From CAZKAP01 sp964550895 (GTDB lineage Bacteria > Bacteroidota > Bacteroidia > Flavobacteriales > Flavobacteriaceae), in contig CAZKAP010000001.1 of NCBI GenBank assembly GCA_964550895.1, positions 1-64,000 on the forward strand: a stretch of DNA of 64,000 bases, read 5' to 3'. The position numbers and the translations under genes were made by a program. Numbering within the stretch: the stretch's first letter is position 1; every line of letters begins with the position of its first letter. Positions 7,179-15,623 of the stretch are shown piece after piece. The notes under the pieces were generated by a model. It saw nothing but the letters and a program-made list of their open reading frames with translations. It had not been told where the DNA came from and did no database searches.

Positions 7179-7967
7179 CTAGGGCACGAAAAAGGGCAAA
7201 TGAAGTGTGGCCTGGTAATAGATGAAGCCCACCCAGGCTGCGTAACCCAGGGAAAGCAATACGACCGCCAAAATCTGTGACCGGATGGGCAGTTTTATCC
7301 GGACCAGGACCAGTGCACACAAGGGGAGCAGTTGCAGGGCATGCAGTCCGAAGAAATGCGCGACCCTCAGGTCTCCGGCTGTGGTGCTCCAGTTCAGGAA
7401 AGGCAGGCCCTCTCCCCCATCGGGAATACCGACGCTGTGGCCCATGCGCCCGATCATCCGTCCACCGATCCAACTGCTCAGTACGGCTATGGACCAGCCG
7501 AAGAAGACGGCCCATTGCACAGGACGCGGCACGCTTAACCGTAGCCGAAGCGCATCCAGTGCAAAGAGGATCATCAGTAAAACATTGATACCGATCAGTA
7601 TACCCATTAGGGAGAAGAGTATGCCGTCCAGAGGAGTAGATACATTGTAGTGCGACTGTACCCCGCGGGAAGCCTGCAAAACAATAATCGCATTTTCCGC
7701 CAGGAGGGTAAAAGCCACCACATTCCTCAGTATATGCTTCTTGCGATCGGAGTAGGGATAGAACGTGATCAGATAGCCGACCGTGAGCACATATATGCCC
7801 ACAGAAATCAGAAACTTCAGGGGCTTAACCCAGACATTTACCCCTATCAGCTCGCGCTCGTCCAGGACGAGTCCGAATGCGGCACCTGCCGCCGCCAGGA
7901 GGTTCAGGATCGCGATCCCGAATAGAATGGGGCTCTCCTTACGAACCTTTCGAAGAGCACCGATCAC
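7179..7967 (-). CDS. polytopic membrane protein of unknown function
   Basis: 262 residues with about seven hydrophobic helices, the first near residues 15-35 and the last near 235-255. A polar stretch with a Gly-Gly-Arg-Met motif (SWIGGRMIGRMGHSVGIPDG) lies between helices 5 and 6. No transporter or enzyme signature is recognised. Its start overlaps the end of the ABA4-like gene by 4 bases, so the two are coupled and may act together in the membrane. It is moderately conserved-looking, with strong coding character. Confidence 0.75.
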   Translation of the reverse strand: MIGALRKVRKESPILFGIAILNLLAAAGAAFGLVLDERELIGVNVWVKPLKFLISVGIYVLTVGYLITFYPYSDRKKHILRNVVAFTLLAENAIIVLQASRGVQSHYNVSTPLDGILFSLMGILIGINVLLMILFALDALRLRLSVPRPVQWAVFFGWSIAVLSSWIGGRMIGRMGHSVGIPDGGEGLPFLNWSTTAGDLRVAHFFGLHALQLLPLCALVLVRIKLPIRSQILAVVLLSLGYAAWVGFIYYQATLHLPFFVP

Positions 7968-8386
7968 GACTTTGTTTTTTTAAACGCCCGAATCAGGGTG
8001 AACAGCAGGAAGCCCAAGGGACCGAACATAAAGGCTCCGAGGAGGCAGGGCACCATGAGCAACGGATGTATTCCCAGCTCACGGTTCTTATCCAGCATCC
8101 ACATACCCACCAGCAGGTCGAAAGCGAGGTAGTGAATCCAGCCGGCGAGGACGGCTTCTTTCTCGGTAAAGAGCGACATTACAGACTCGAGGCTTCCGAA
8201 ATCGAAACTGCTACCCGAGCGAAACGAAAGGGCGATATACGTAATGTAAATCAATGAAAGGAGTATGGGCAATACGCGAAAGTCGACCAGGAAGCGGGTC
8301 ACCTTCCACTTGGGCAGTGCAACCATGAGAAGCCACATGGGTAACACGCTGGTATTGGCGATGGAAAAAACGGTATCTGCAGTCAT
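7964..8386 (-). CDS. ABA4-like membrane protein (DUF4281)
   Basis: 140 residues with four membrane helices. The family signature is clear in EAVLAGWIHYLAFDLLVGMW and in the following GPLGFLLF segment. The plant member ABA4 is needed for neoxanthin formation; bacterial homologues are widespread in carotenoid-making Flavobacteria, but their reaction is not known to me. It is the first gene of a two-gene leftward unit and overlaps the 262-residue membrane protein by 4 bases. A link to carotenoid or membrane lipid chemistry is inference only. Confidence 0.85.
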   Translation of the reverse strand: MTADTVFSIANTSVLPMWLLMVALPKWKVTRFLVDFRVLPILLSLIYITYIALSFRSGSSFDFGSLESVMSLFTEKEAVLAGWIHYLAFDLLVGMWMLDKNRELGIHPLLMVPCLLGAFMFGPLGFLLFTLIRAFKKTKS

Positions 8387-8565
8387 ATTCAGGTGGTTTT
8401 ATGGGACTAAAGTTGGGAATTATTTGATCCCGGGCGTGATATTTCTTCGTGAATTGTCGACTCATGCTCCTCAATCGTTTTTCCTTCCCGCCCCCTTATT
8501 TCGCAACTTATGCGGCAGTGTCATATTGTTTAAGTATTTTTATTTTTCATTAAACACAAGTATTC

Positions 8566-8730
8566 ATGTTCGGATTATTCAAAAAGAAAACGGAGAAAGA
8601 GAAGCTTCAGGAACAGTATGAAAAACTCATGAAGGAAGCGCACGCCCTCGCCTCTACCAACCGAAAGCTCAGCGACCAGAAGGTAGCCGAGGCCGAAGAA
8701 GTCATGAAAAAGCTGGAAAAGCTGGACTAG
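8566..8730 (+). CDS. small coiled-coil protein, Lacal_2735 family
   Basis: ATG at 8566, TAG at 8728-8730, 54 residues. It opens with MFGLFKKKTEKEKLQEQYEK and continues as one long charged helix (LMKEAHALASTNRKLSDQKV and on). This matches the flavobacterial family named after Lacinutrix gene Lacal_2735, which is always about 50-60 residues. Function is unknown; the amphipathic N-terminus may touch the membrane. It is a single gene, 42 bases before the SRPBCC gene. Confidence 0.8.
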   Translation: MFGLFKKKTEKEKLQEQYEKLMKEAHALASTNRKLSDQKVAEAEEVMKKLEKLD

Positions 8731-8772
8731 AGTAGCAGTATTTGTTAGTTTTAGGGTAAGCAACCCTGAACA

Positions 8773-9189
8773 ATGAACCCTATCGAAGTTGGCACTGAGG
8801 TCCGGCGAGACCCGAAATCTACCTGGGACCTGTATACCGGCCCCGAACACATCATGCAATGGAACTTTGCCAGTCCAGATTGGTGCTGCCCGGTAGTGGA
8901 AAACGAACTGGTCGCCGGTGGCCGGTACTTCACCCGCATGGAAGCCCGAGATGGTAGTGCGGGATTCGATTTTCAAGGTACATATTCCGAAGTAATCCCA
9001 CTGAAGTCGATCAGGTATACCCTGGAGGACGAACGTAACGTGATGGTTTCATTCGAAGCCCTGGAAGGTCGAACCCGGGTTACAATCGTATTCGATCCGG
9101 ATCTCGAGCATCCGATTTCCATGCAGAGGGACGGCTGGCAGGCCATATTGGATAACTTCCGAAAGTACGCGGAAACGAAATGCGTGTAA
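8773..9189 (+). CDS. SRPBCC / AHSA1-like ligand-binding protein
   Basis: 138 residues forming one START/Bet v1-like domain. Typical features are the N-terminal strand, the helix with PKSTWDLYTGPEHIMQWNFA, the Trp-rich WCCPVVENEL, the GGRYFTRMEA strand and the C-terminal long helix after DGWQAILDNFRKYAE. Relatives bind Hsp90 or small hydrophobic ligands, or are of unknown role. There is no signal peptide, so it is cytoplasmic. It faces the amidohydrolase gene and appears monocistronic. Confidence 0.85.
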   Translation: MNPIEVGTEVRRDPKSTWDLYTGPEHIMQWNFASPDWCCPVVENELVAGGRYFTRMEARDGSAGFDFQGTYSEVIPLKSIRYTLEDERNVMVSFEALEGRTRVTIVFDPDLEHPISMQRDGWQAILDNFRKYAETKCV

Positions 9190-9202
9190 TCGCCGCCTAA
9201 CC

Positions 9203-10798
9203 TTATTCCATCCCGGGTTGACTGATACTGTAGTTGAGGCGGGCCTTTTCCCTGTCTACCATTTTCTTTACGTCCCTGAGAAGGGCTTTGGCGTCGTAAA
9301 CGATCCCGTCCTTAATGGTATAGCGCACACCGCCGACCCGGACGACTTCATTGTCCTCCGTCAGGCGAATGGCCCCCGTGCCGTAAAGCACCTTCAAATT
9401 TGCCAGTGGATTTTCTTCGACCAGTACCAGATCGGCTAGTTTTCCCGCTGCCACCGTGCCCAGCTCATCGGATACTCCCAGGGCCTCGGCTCCGTTGAGG
9501 GTAGCGGAGCGGATCACTTCCAGGGGATGAAAACCGGCCTCCCTGAGGAGTTCCAGCTCCCGGACATAGGCGAACCCGTACAATTGAAAGATAAAGCCCG
9601 AATCCGAGCCCGTGGTCACCCGGCCTCCACGGTTCTTGTATTCGTTTACAAACGTCATCCACAGCTGGTAGTTCCGGCGCCAGGCCACCTCCTGCTCCGT
9701 TCCCCAGTCGTGCCAGTAGGAGCCATGACTGATCTTGCTGGGCTGATAAAACTCCCATAGCGATGGAAGGGTATAGTCCTCGTGCCATTCGGCCCTTCTC
9801 GCCCGGTGCAGGTCTCTACTGGCCTCGTATATATTGAAGGTGGGGTCCAGGGTAAAGTCCAGAGAAATCAATTCGTCCATGACCCTATTCCAGTGCTCAC
9901 TGTAGGGGGGAGCGGCCTGGGCCCAGAGCTTTCCTGCCTGTTCGAAACGATGCTGTTCGTTCTGATAGTTGTAGTCCAGCGGATAGTCCTGTACCGTTCG
10001 ATCTGCAAACAGGGCCTCGGGTAATCCATACCAGTGCTCCATGGACGTGAGTCCTGCCCGGGCCGAATGCAGCACATTCCAGCGGGCTACGTCGAGTTGT
10101 GCATGGTGGCAGGCCGAGCGCAGGCCCAGTTTCTTATTCTCGTCCAGGGCCGCCTCCATGATCTCAGGGGCTGCCCCAAAAAATTTGATGCCATCGGCTC
10201 CTCGCTTCGCGTTGGCCCGAACCCACTGCCTTGCCAGCTCCGGTGTGGTAATCGGGTTGCCGTTCAAAGGGTTGAACGCCTCGCTCGACTGCCCAAAACC
10301 CGTGTAAGCAAATATCCTAGGGGCGATAATCTCGTTGCTGGCACTCCTGCGCTTCAGGTCGAGAGCGAAATCGATTCCCCTCCCGCTGGGTTCGCGTACC
10401 GTAGTAATCCCATGTGCCATCCAAAGTTTGAATACATAATCGGGTTCTGCGCCCTGAGAGACCCCTCCGATATGGCCGTGCATGTCCACAAAGCCGGGGA
10501 GCACGTACATGCCGGCAGCCTGAATCTCCTTTCCGCCCGGCTTCAGGACGGGTCGATCGGATTCCTCAATGCCGACACCGGGATAGCCCACAACTCTCAC
10601 CTCGGCGATCCGGTTGCCTTCCACCACGATATCCACCGGACCCCTCGGGGGAGCCCCGTTGCCATTGATCAGGGTTGCCCCCCTGACAATCAGTTGCTCG
10701 AAAGGACCCTCGAACAATTCTTCGCCTCCAGCCTGGGCGTGGAGCAAAGGCACTGCACAGAGCAGAAGAAAGACGGCTAAAATGGCAAAACGGTTCAT
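9203..10798 (-). CDS. exported amidohydrolase (imidazolonepropionase-like)
   Basis: 531 residues with a signal peptide (cleavage near AQA-GG, about residue 22). The fold is the metal-dependent amidohydrolase barrel: the beta-sandwich portion VDIVVEGNRIAEV, then GFVDMHGHIGG with His107 and His109 as metal ligands. Further histidines follow in SACHHAQLD and TSMEHWYG, and the late aspartate is in TTGSDSGFIF. The C-terminal GKLADLVLVEENPLANL closes the small domain. Relatives include prolidases and imidazolonepropionase-like proteins, so the substrate is unknown, probably a peptide or cyclic amide in the periplasm. Its start overlaps the DUF885-like lipoprotein gene by 4 bases, so they are likely one functional unit. 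Confidence 0.88.
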   Translation of the reverse strand: MNRFAILAVFLLLCAVPLLHAQAGGEELFEGPFEQLIVRGATLINGNGAPPRGPVDIVVEGNRIAEVRVVGYPGVGIEESDRPVLKPGGKEIQAAGMYVLPGFVDMHGHIGGVSQGAEPDYVFKLWMAHGITTVREPSGRGIDFALDLKRRSASNEIIAPRIFAYTGFGQSSEAFNPLNGNPITTPELARQWVRANAKRGADGIKFFGAAPEIMEAALDENKKLGLRSACHHAQLDVARWNVLHSARAGLTSMEHWYGLPEALFADRTVQDYPLDYNYQNEQHRFEQAGKLWAQAAPPYSEHWNRVMDELISLDFTLDPTFNIYEASRDLHRARRAEWHEDYTLPSLWEFYQPSKISHGSYWHDWGTEQEVAWRRNYQLWMTFVNEYKNRGGRVTTGSDSGFIFQLYGFAYVRELELLREAGFHPLEVIRSATLNGAEALGVSDELGTVAAGKLADLVLVEENPLANLKVLYGTGAIRLTEDNEVVRVGGVRYTIKDGIVYDAKALLRDVKKMVDREKARLNYSISQPGME

Positions 10799-12474
10799 AG
10801 CGACTGTTTTTGGTACAACGGGTTAGTAATAGTGCGGATGGGAGTGTACACCCCTGTCATCTCCCAGTGGCCCAATGCGATGGGAATGTTTCCGATGCTG
10901 TTGAGCTCATCGAGAAACTCGTGTATTCTGAAGGGCCTGCCCCCGGTTTCCCGGATTCGGGCATAATCCGCCAGCGCGGCTTCTAAGAGATACTTACCGG
11001 TGATATAACTGGTTCCATACCCCGGCTGCCTCAGGTAGAGGTGCTGTTCGAAAAGGAGCAGCTCCTTTTCCGTCTTCATCCACCCCCTGGGCGTATACTC
11101 CGAATGGATTCCCCCGGCCTCCTCCATGGTCATTTCATTGGCATGGGCATAGAGCGAACCCAAACCGCGTGCGGCCCGCTGGGCTATCAATATATAGACA
11201 ATCTCCCGGACACGGGGGTCGTCGTCATAAAGTCCGGCATCCATGAACCATTCCTCCACTGCGGTGGCAGTACCCTCGTTTCGGGAATCGAATATGTTGT
11301 ACAGCAATGGCCCCCTGCGGATCTCACTGGCATGAGGTTCGTTGTCCATACGGGCCAGCTCAAACCAGTGATAGAAATGCGAAAAGAGGGGCCGGGCATC
11401 GTAATGCGCCGTGATCATAAAGAAATTCCGGCTCTCCTCCGGCACAAACGAAAGCAGATGCTCCCTAAGCGCGGGCTCAAAGTAGTCCTTTACGGTTACT
11501 ATGGAGTCGTTTTCCAGGAAATTCAGCAGGCTCACGGCCGATCGTTCTGCCAGGGTATCGTAGGCCTCCGGCGTATCTGCGGGAAGCAGTTCCGGCAGCT
11601 TTCGATTCCGGTGTTCCTCCAACTTAAGGGCATACCACGCCCGCGCGAGTTCCCTCTTAAGCACCATAACTTCATCCTCCCAGGTCAGGGGAACCAGATG
11701 AACGTTCTGCAGGTACCAGGTATAGTTCTCCTTGCCGATGCCGGAGGGCCCTGTTTTGGATTCGCCCTCTTCCTCGAGCCAGGCCACCAGTTCCGCGGTG
11801 GATCGCAGGGCTTCATCTATGGCCTCCTGCAGGTCTTCCTTCCCGCGAATGCCTTCCCACCGTCGAATCGTCCGCAGGTCTTCGATCTGCCGTCGGATCG
11901 GACGTATACCGGCCATCCAGAGCTCTCGGGCATCCCCGGTCAGATTCTGTCGGGCCTGGTCATTAAGGCCGGGGATTACCTTCAGGTCGTCGAGTAGTGC
12001 CTGTTGTGTCGCCGCTGTCAAAGGGAATTCGTACTTCCAGACCTCCGTGGTTGCGTGGTGGGTGGGGCCTTCATGGGCCGGCACATCGCTCCGCTCCATC
12101 CAAAGCGACTTGTAAAAGGCCGGATCCCGCTGCCAGGGTTTGAGTATGCGATGGTTGAAGTCATAGCCGTTCATCTCGGCCCAGACGATCAGCCAGTCTA
12201 CCTGTTCTGCCACCGACCAGCCTGTGGTATCTATAGCCCTTAGTCGCTCTTTAAGGTTCATGAAATCCGGCCATCTTCGCTCAAAGGTCGCAGCCGTATA
12301 GTCCGGCACCCCATCGATCTCAGGGGGTCGCTCAAAATCCCGCCAATCCCTGAATAACTCAACCAGATCCTGATAATCCGTTTTCAGTGGTGGAGTGGGA
12401 TCCTGGTCCGGGGACCCGCAGGCGGCGAGCAAGGCCACCAGGAAACAAAAGAAAGGGACACATTGGATTTTCAT
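10795..12474 (-). CDS. DUF885-like lipoprotein
   Basis: 559 residues. A lipoprotein signal ends in LLAAC (Cys19). The mature protein is mostly helical and follows the DUF885 pattern, which is related to M32-like metallopeptidases: the mid-region RNEGTATAVEEW corresponds to the family EGWAxYxE helix, and the late QPGYGTSYITGKYLLEAAL to the PGQAxxYxxG segment. Where the family usually has a zinc-binding HExxPGHH, this protein has HFYHWFELARMDNEPH instead, so the metal site may be altered or lost. It is the first gene of a two-gene unit with the exported amidohydrolase (4-base overlap). A joint role in peptide breakdown is inferred. Confidence 0.75.
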   Translation of the reverse strand: MKIQCVPFFCFLVALLAACGSPDQDPTPPLKTDYQDLVELFRDWRDFERPPEIDGVPDYTAATFERRWPDFMNLKERLRAIDTTGWSVAEQVDWLIVWAEMNGYDFNHRILKPWQRDPAFYKSLWMERSDVPAHEGPTHHATTEVWKYEFPLTAATQQALLDDLKVIPGLNDQARQNLTGDARELWMAGIRPIRRQIEDLRTIRRWEGIRGKEDLQEAIDEALRSTAELVAWLEEEGESKTGPSGIGKENYTWYLQNVHLVPLTWEDEVMVLKRELARAWYALKLEEHRNRKLPELLPADTPEAYDTLAERSAVSLLNFLENDSIVTVKDYFEPALREHLLSFVPEESRNFFMITAHYDARPLFSHFYHWFELARMDNEPHASEIRRGPLLYNIFDSRNEGTATAVEEWFMDAGLYDDDPRVREIVYILIAQRAARGLGSLYAHANEMTMEEAGGIHSEYTPRGWMKTEKELLLFEQHLYLRQPGYGTSYITGKYLLEAALADYARIRETGGRPFRIHEFLDELNSIGNIPIALGHWEMTGVYTPIRTITNPLYQKQSL

Positions 12475-12510
12475 GCAATTATGTTTTGAGCCCGAAGGCC
12501 TTGTGAATGG

Positions 12511-12981
12511 TCAGGTTATCGCCGGCATTTCAAAGTCGAGTTGACGCCCTTCTCCGGCCGCCTTCCTGTCGAGGGATGCTCCAATCGACATACCGATCAC
12601 CATGCCGATAGGCAGCCCCAGTCCGATAAAACCCATATTGTCGAAGGCCGACCCGAAAACCACTCCCAAAGGGACACCAAATACACTCATGCCCAGAACA
12701 AACCAGGTCTGCCGGTAGTAATTCCGGGGCACGATCTTTAGTGTTTTTTCCAGCAGACGCAGGATCTTCCACATCTTTCCCCGGAGCTTCTTCCTGTAAG
12801 ATCGATCGGATTCGCCATATGCATTGAGCTCGGCCACCTGGGTATTGATAAAACCGACGACTTCACCGGGTAGTTCCTTCCGGCTTAATTCGGTCATAAG
12901 CGCATCGTACGACTTGTACAGCGCATACAGTTTGGTGTCTTCGGGGCTTACGTCCCTTCGAATGAGTTCTTCGATATCCAT
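12511..12981 (-). CDS. conserved flavobacterial protein with a C-terminal glycine-rich membrane hairpin
   Basis: 156 residues from the ATG at 12981 (MDIEELIRRDVSPEDTKLYA). The N-terminal 95 residues are helical and charged (KSYDALMTELSRKELPGEVV, LRLLEKTLKIVPRNYYRQ). Two Gly-rich hydrophobic helices follow (FVLGMSVFGVPLGVVFGSAF and GFIGLGLPIGMVIGMSIGAS), then a short tail DRKAAGEGRQLDFEM. An in-frame GTG at 13071 would add 30 residues, but the family as I know it begins at the MDIEEL-like residues. Function is unknown; the Gly-zipper helices suggest oligomers in the inner membrane. Confidence 0.65.
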   Translation of the reverse strand: MDIEELIRRDVSPEDTKLYALYKSYDALMTELSRKELPGEVVGFINTQVAELNAYGESDRSYRKKLRGKMWKILRLLEKTLKIVPRNYYRQTWFVLGMSVFGVPLGVVFGSAFDNMGFIGLGLPIGMVIGMSIGASLDRKAAGEGRQLDFEMPAIT

Positions 12982-13426
12982 AAATCCTTCATAATGATTC
13001 CTGAACGTCTCTTTTCCCGATATACTATGGCGTTCGTGCATGAGTTTACGGTTCATCCCGCCCTTAAGCACTAAGGCCTGGTCGAACAGATCCAGGATTT
13101 GGGAAAATTGATCACACCCTGAAAGACCAACTGCTCAGTCTGCTTCAGTGACTCTTCCCATTGCCGTGTCTCCCCGTTCAGGGTATCCCCGGATCGCTTT
13201 GTCTTTTACCGGACCTGCATTCCCGGCAGGATCAGGAAAATCCCCTACAGGCTTAGCAAAAGTGTCCTCTTAGCTGGTCGTTGTTTTCGACCTGAAGATA
13301 CAGAATAAAGGCCCTTCGACAGTTCGCCGGGCCAGGCAACCACCCGAGCGGGCGCCTGAAACCTAACCGAAGTCATAGGAATTCGTTGTGATATTAGGCA
13401 ATTTACGAGATTAGGATGCCCCGGAT
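12982..13426. other. intergenic region with possible decayed coding sequence
   Basis: No intact gene. On the minus strand between 13072 and 13200, two frames read protein-like: one has SGDTLNGETRQWEESLKQTE and then a stop near 13077, the other has LSGCDQFSQILDLFDQALVL running into the next gene. This would fit a degraded or frameshifted gene end, or chance. The 13280-13426 portion shows nothing clear apart from the promoter region of the CHAD gene. Confidence 0.3.
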
Positions 13427-14257
13427 ATGAAGCAGGAGAAAATCATTACATACTACCAGGAACTGTTCGACAGCTTCATGCACTACTTTGGTGCGGTGGG
13501 AGGCACACCGGAGATGGAAGACATCCATCAGATGAGGGTCAGCATCAAGAAGCTTCGGGCACTGTGGTCGCTGATGGAAGTGCTCAGCGGGAGGGAATGG
13601 GACAAACGGCCGCACTTCGGGGCGGTAGCCGGCCTGTTCAAAAAAGCCGGCAGGTTGCGCGAATATCAGGTCATCCAAGGCCTTTTACCCAGCTACCGCG
13701 TCCCCATGCAAGCCCGGTACGAAGCCTACTTGAAACAGTCGGAGGAGGCCGCCCGCAAGAAACTGCGAAAAGAGATCAGGCGGTTCGACACGAAAGCCTT
13801 CAGCGCCCTGAACGGCCCCCTGTTCCTGCGCATGGAAGTCCTCAGGGAACGACAAATCCTGGAGCGGTCTATCCGTTTTATCGGCGGGCATCACCGGACT
13901 GTTCGCAGATTGCACGAAGGCTTACCGGACGACCGCAAGCTTCATAAAATTCGGATCGAACTCAAGTCCGTTCACGAAGTGCTCAGTATACTCTGCGAAA
14001 TCCGGCAATCCCCTTCCCTGGCCGGGGAACGCAAAATACTGAAGGCCCTGAATTCGTCCCTGGGCGAATGGCACGACTACTGCGATTTCATCGATTCGCT
14101 GAATGGGTTTCTCAAAGGCCCTCCGACGAAAGGAAAGAAAGACTTCATGAGGCGGCTTCGACGACAACAGCGGGAACGAAGGGATGTGCTGTGCAAGAAA
14201 CTGGACACCTACCTGAGGGTGGAAACTCCGAATTCAAAGACAGCCCTAATACACTAG
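13427..14257 (+). CDS. CHAD-domain protein
   Basis: 276 residues, a single CHAD domain. It is made of basic helices with the paired conserved histidine motifs: IHQMRVSIKKLRALWSLMEV near residue 35 and LHKIRIELKSVHEVLSIL near residue 170, plus LGEWHDYCDFIDSL, the usual late helix. CHAD proteins bind inorganic polyphosphate through these Lys/Arg/His surfaces and are often near polyphosphate enzymes; no such enzyme is seen here. It is cytoplasmic and single. The next gene is convergent. Confidence 0.87.
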   Translation: MKQEKIITYYQELFDSFMHYFGAVGGTPEMEDIHQMRVSIKKLRALWSLMEVLSGREWDKRPHFGAVAGLFKKAGRLREYQVIQGLLPSYRVPMQARYEAYLKQSEEAARKKLRKEIRRFDTKAFSALNGPLFLRMEVLRERQILERSIRFIGGHHRTVRRLHEGLPDDRKLHKIRIELKSVHEVLSILCEIRQSPSLAGERKILKALNSSLGEWHDYCDFIDSLNGFLKGPPTKGKKDFMRRLRRQQRERRDVLCKKLDTYLRVETPNSKTALIH

Positions 14258-14272
14258 CCCCATGGCCGGGGA

Positions 14273-14575
14273 TTAATCGCCTACCATAATAGTAGGAGCT
14301 CCCCCGGAGGAAATGCGGTGGGCATCGGCCGCTACTTCCTGCATGCCCGGTGAGGACATGGCCGCATTCAGGGCCTCTGCGGATTCGAATGGCATCTCGA
14401 ACATGCGGTAGAATGGAGGCGGACCATCAGGGCCGGGCATAAATTTAGTTACCGTATACGGCCGGGCATCCGCGGGAATACCCGTTTTTTGGTGAAGCAG
14501 ATCGACATGGGCTTCGTAGTCCGATTCGAACGCATCAATGTCAGTGGGTTGTGGGTAGAGTACGACGACTTTCAT
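14273..14575 (-). CDS. EthD-family protein
   Basis: 100 residues. The ferredoxin-like EthD fold is indicated by MKVVVLYPQPTDIDAFESDY, then YTVTKFMPGPDGPPPFYRMF and the helix SAEALNAAMSSPGMQEVAAD. Members are found with ethyl tert-butyl ether degradation genes or as stand-alone dimeric alpha-beta barrel proteins of unknown role. No neighbouring partner is seen. It ends 15 bases from the CHAD gene on the opposite strand. Confidence 0.85.
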   Translation of the reverse strand: MKVVVLYPQPTDIDAFESDYEAHVDLLHQKTGIPADARPYTVTKFMPGPDGPPPFYRMFEMPFESAEALNAAMSSPGMQEVAADAHRISSGGAPTIMVGD

Positions 14576-14750
14576 AGATTCCGGATAAAGTGAGTTGAAC
14601 TAACGCCTTTGGGTACCACGACGGTAGGCGAATAACTGGGGTATATAACCCCTAAATATACCTTTTAATTTACGGAACCGCATCTCTGGCCGATTTTCAA
14701 TTGGAGAACGGGGTTCCCGTCCCGAGGCACTTCTGCTCCACATGGGTATA

Positions 14751-14940
14751 TCAGGCCCTCACCCCGGGCATGCGAATGGCCCCGATCACTTCCAGACCGC
14801 TCAGCAGGATGTCCTCTCCATCGTTCTCGGTCTCGTATTGAAAGAACGGATACGCCTTCAGGGCCTAAGAACGGGGCTTGAAATAGAAATACCCTACATC
14901 GCTGCCCGCCTCCGGTTCGTATGCGACCTTTGCTAACCGG
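14751..14940 (-). pseudogene. probable decayed gene remnant
   Basis: The stretch 14576-15215 holds no intact gene. On the minus strand one frame reads KVAYEPEAGSDVGYFYFKPR then a TAG at 14865-14867, and continues in the same frame as ALKAYPFFQYETENDGEDIL to a TGA at 14751-14753. Upstream, another frame reads DQVDSREQGCLLLLQHTGQM. These pieces have coding-like composition but are broken by a stop and apparent frame changes. I cannot name the ancestral family. The boundary on the high-coordinate side is uncertain. Confidence 0.35.
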
Positions 14941-15215
14941 CATTCACTGCCCTGAAATGGTCTGCATCTGGCCCGTATGCTGAAGGAGCAGGAGACAACC
15001 CTGCTCACGGGAATCGACCTGATCAGTAGGAGGCCGGCTGCTGCTCAGGTTTTGACAGCCCCCAACGCAAGCGACAGGACGTTTGGTGTTGCCTTGGGCC
15101 GGCAGCAAATTCTTTTAATTTATTCTAAATATACATTGCTGTTAATCAGCTGTTTAAATTGATTCTAGTCATGGAAGACGGTATTTTTGAGGCATAAATT
15201 GTAAAAGAAAAAGAA

Positions 15216-15464
15216 ATGGCTATTCGACTAGGCAATACGTGCCAAAATTGCGAGAAGTTTGGAAAAGAAGGAATCTGCGCAGTGCACAGGGTAAAAGTGG
15301 GGGCCCACTACACCTGTGACAGCTTTGCCATGAAGGCGGAACTAGCCGATCAGAGGGATTGCACCAGCTGCCAGCGCTTCGAGCGCGAGGACTGTGCGAA
15401 TCCTACCAAGGCTGCAGCGGGTATGCTCTGTTCGGTATGGGCGCCCCAGAATGTAACCGCATAG
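15216..15464 (+). CDS. duplicated four-cysteine protein of unknown function
   Basis: 82 residues with eight cysteines in two matching modules: C-x2-C-x8-C-x12-C (CQNCEKFGKEGICAVHRV...) and C-x2-C-x7-C-x11-C (CTSCQRFEREDCANPTKA...). Each module looks able to bind one zinc ion or an iron-sulfur cluster, and an internal duplication is obvious. There is no signal peptide. I have seen similar short proteins in Flavobacteria, but no function is known to me. It is a single gene, and a strong hairpin follows at 15551-15585. Confidence 0.75.
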   Translation: MAIRLGNTCQNCEKFGKEGICAVHRVKVGAHYTCDSFAMKAELADQRDCTSCQRFEREDCANPTKAAAGMLCSVWAPQNVTA

Positions 15465-15550
15465 ATTAAAAACGGAAAACCTAAGTGTCCCGAACCGGAT
15501 CCGGTTAATCCATCCCTGCCCGATGCAGCCAAACGGCTTTCATCGGAAGT

Positions 15551-15585
15551 ACAAGGCCCCGCAGCTATCGGCTGCGGGGCCTTGT
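15551..15585. terminator. strong bidirectional terminator
   Basis: A perfect 15-bp stem (ACAAGGCCCCGCAGC, loop TATCG, complement) followed by TTATT, between the rightward four-cysteine gene and the leftward gene that ends at 15624. Confidence 0.85.
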
Positions 15586-15623
15586 TTATTCTCATCTATA
15601 CTGTACAGTTCCTTTCGCAGATA

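Noticed and set aside
10034..10780. A 248-codon plus-strand frame
   Set aside because: It is antisense to the exported amidohydrolase with intact metal motifs; shadow.
14665..14943. A 92-codon minus-strand frame as an intact gene
   Set aside because: Its translation is Arg/Gly-rich shadow-like; the more protein-like frame in this region is a different one interrupted by a stop.
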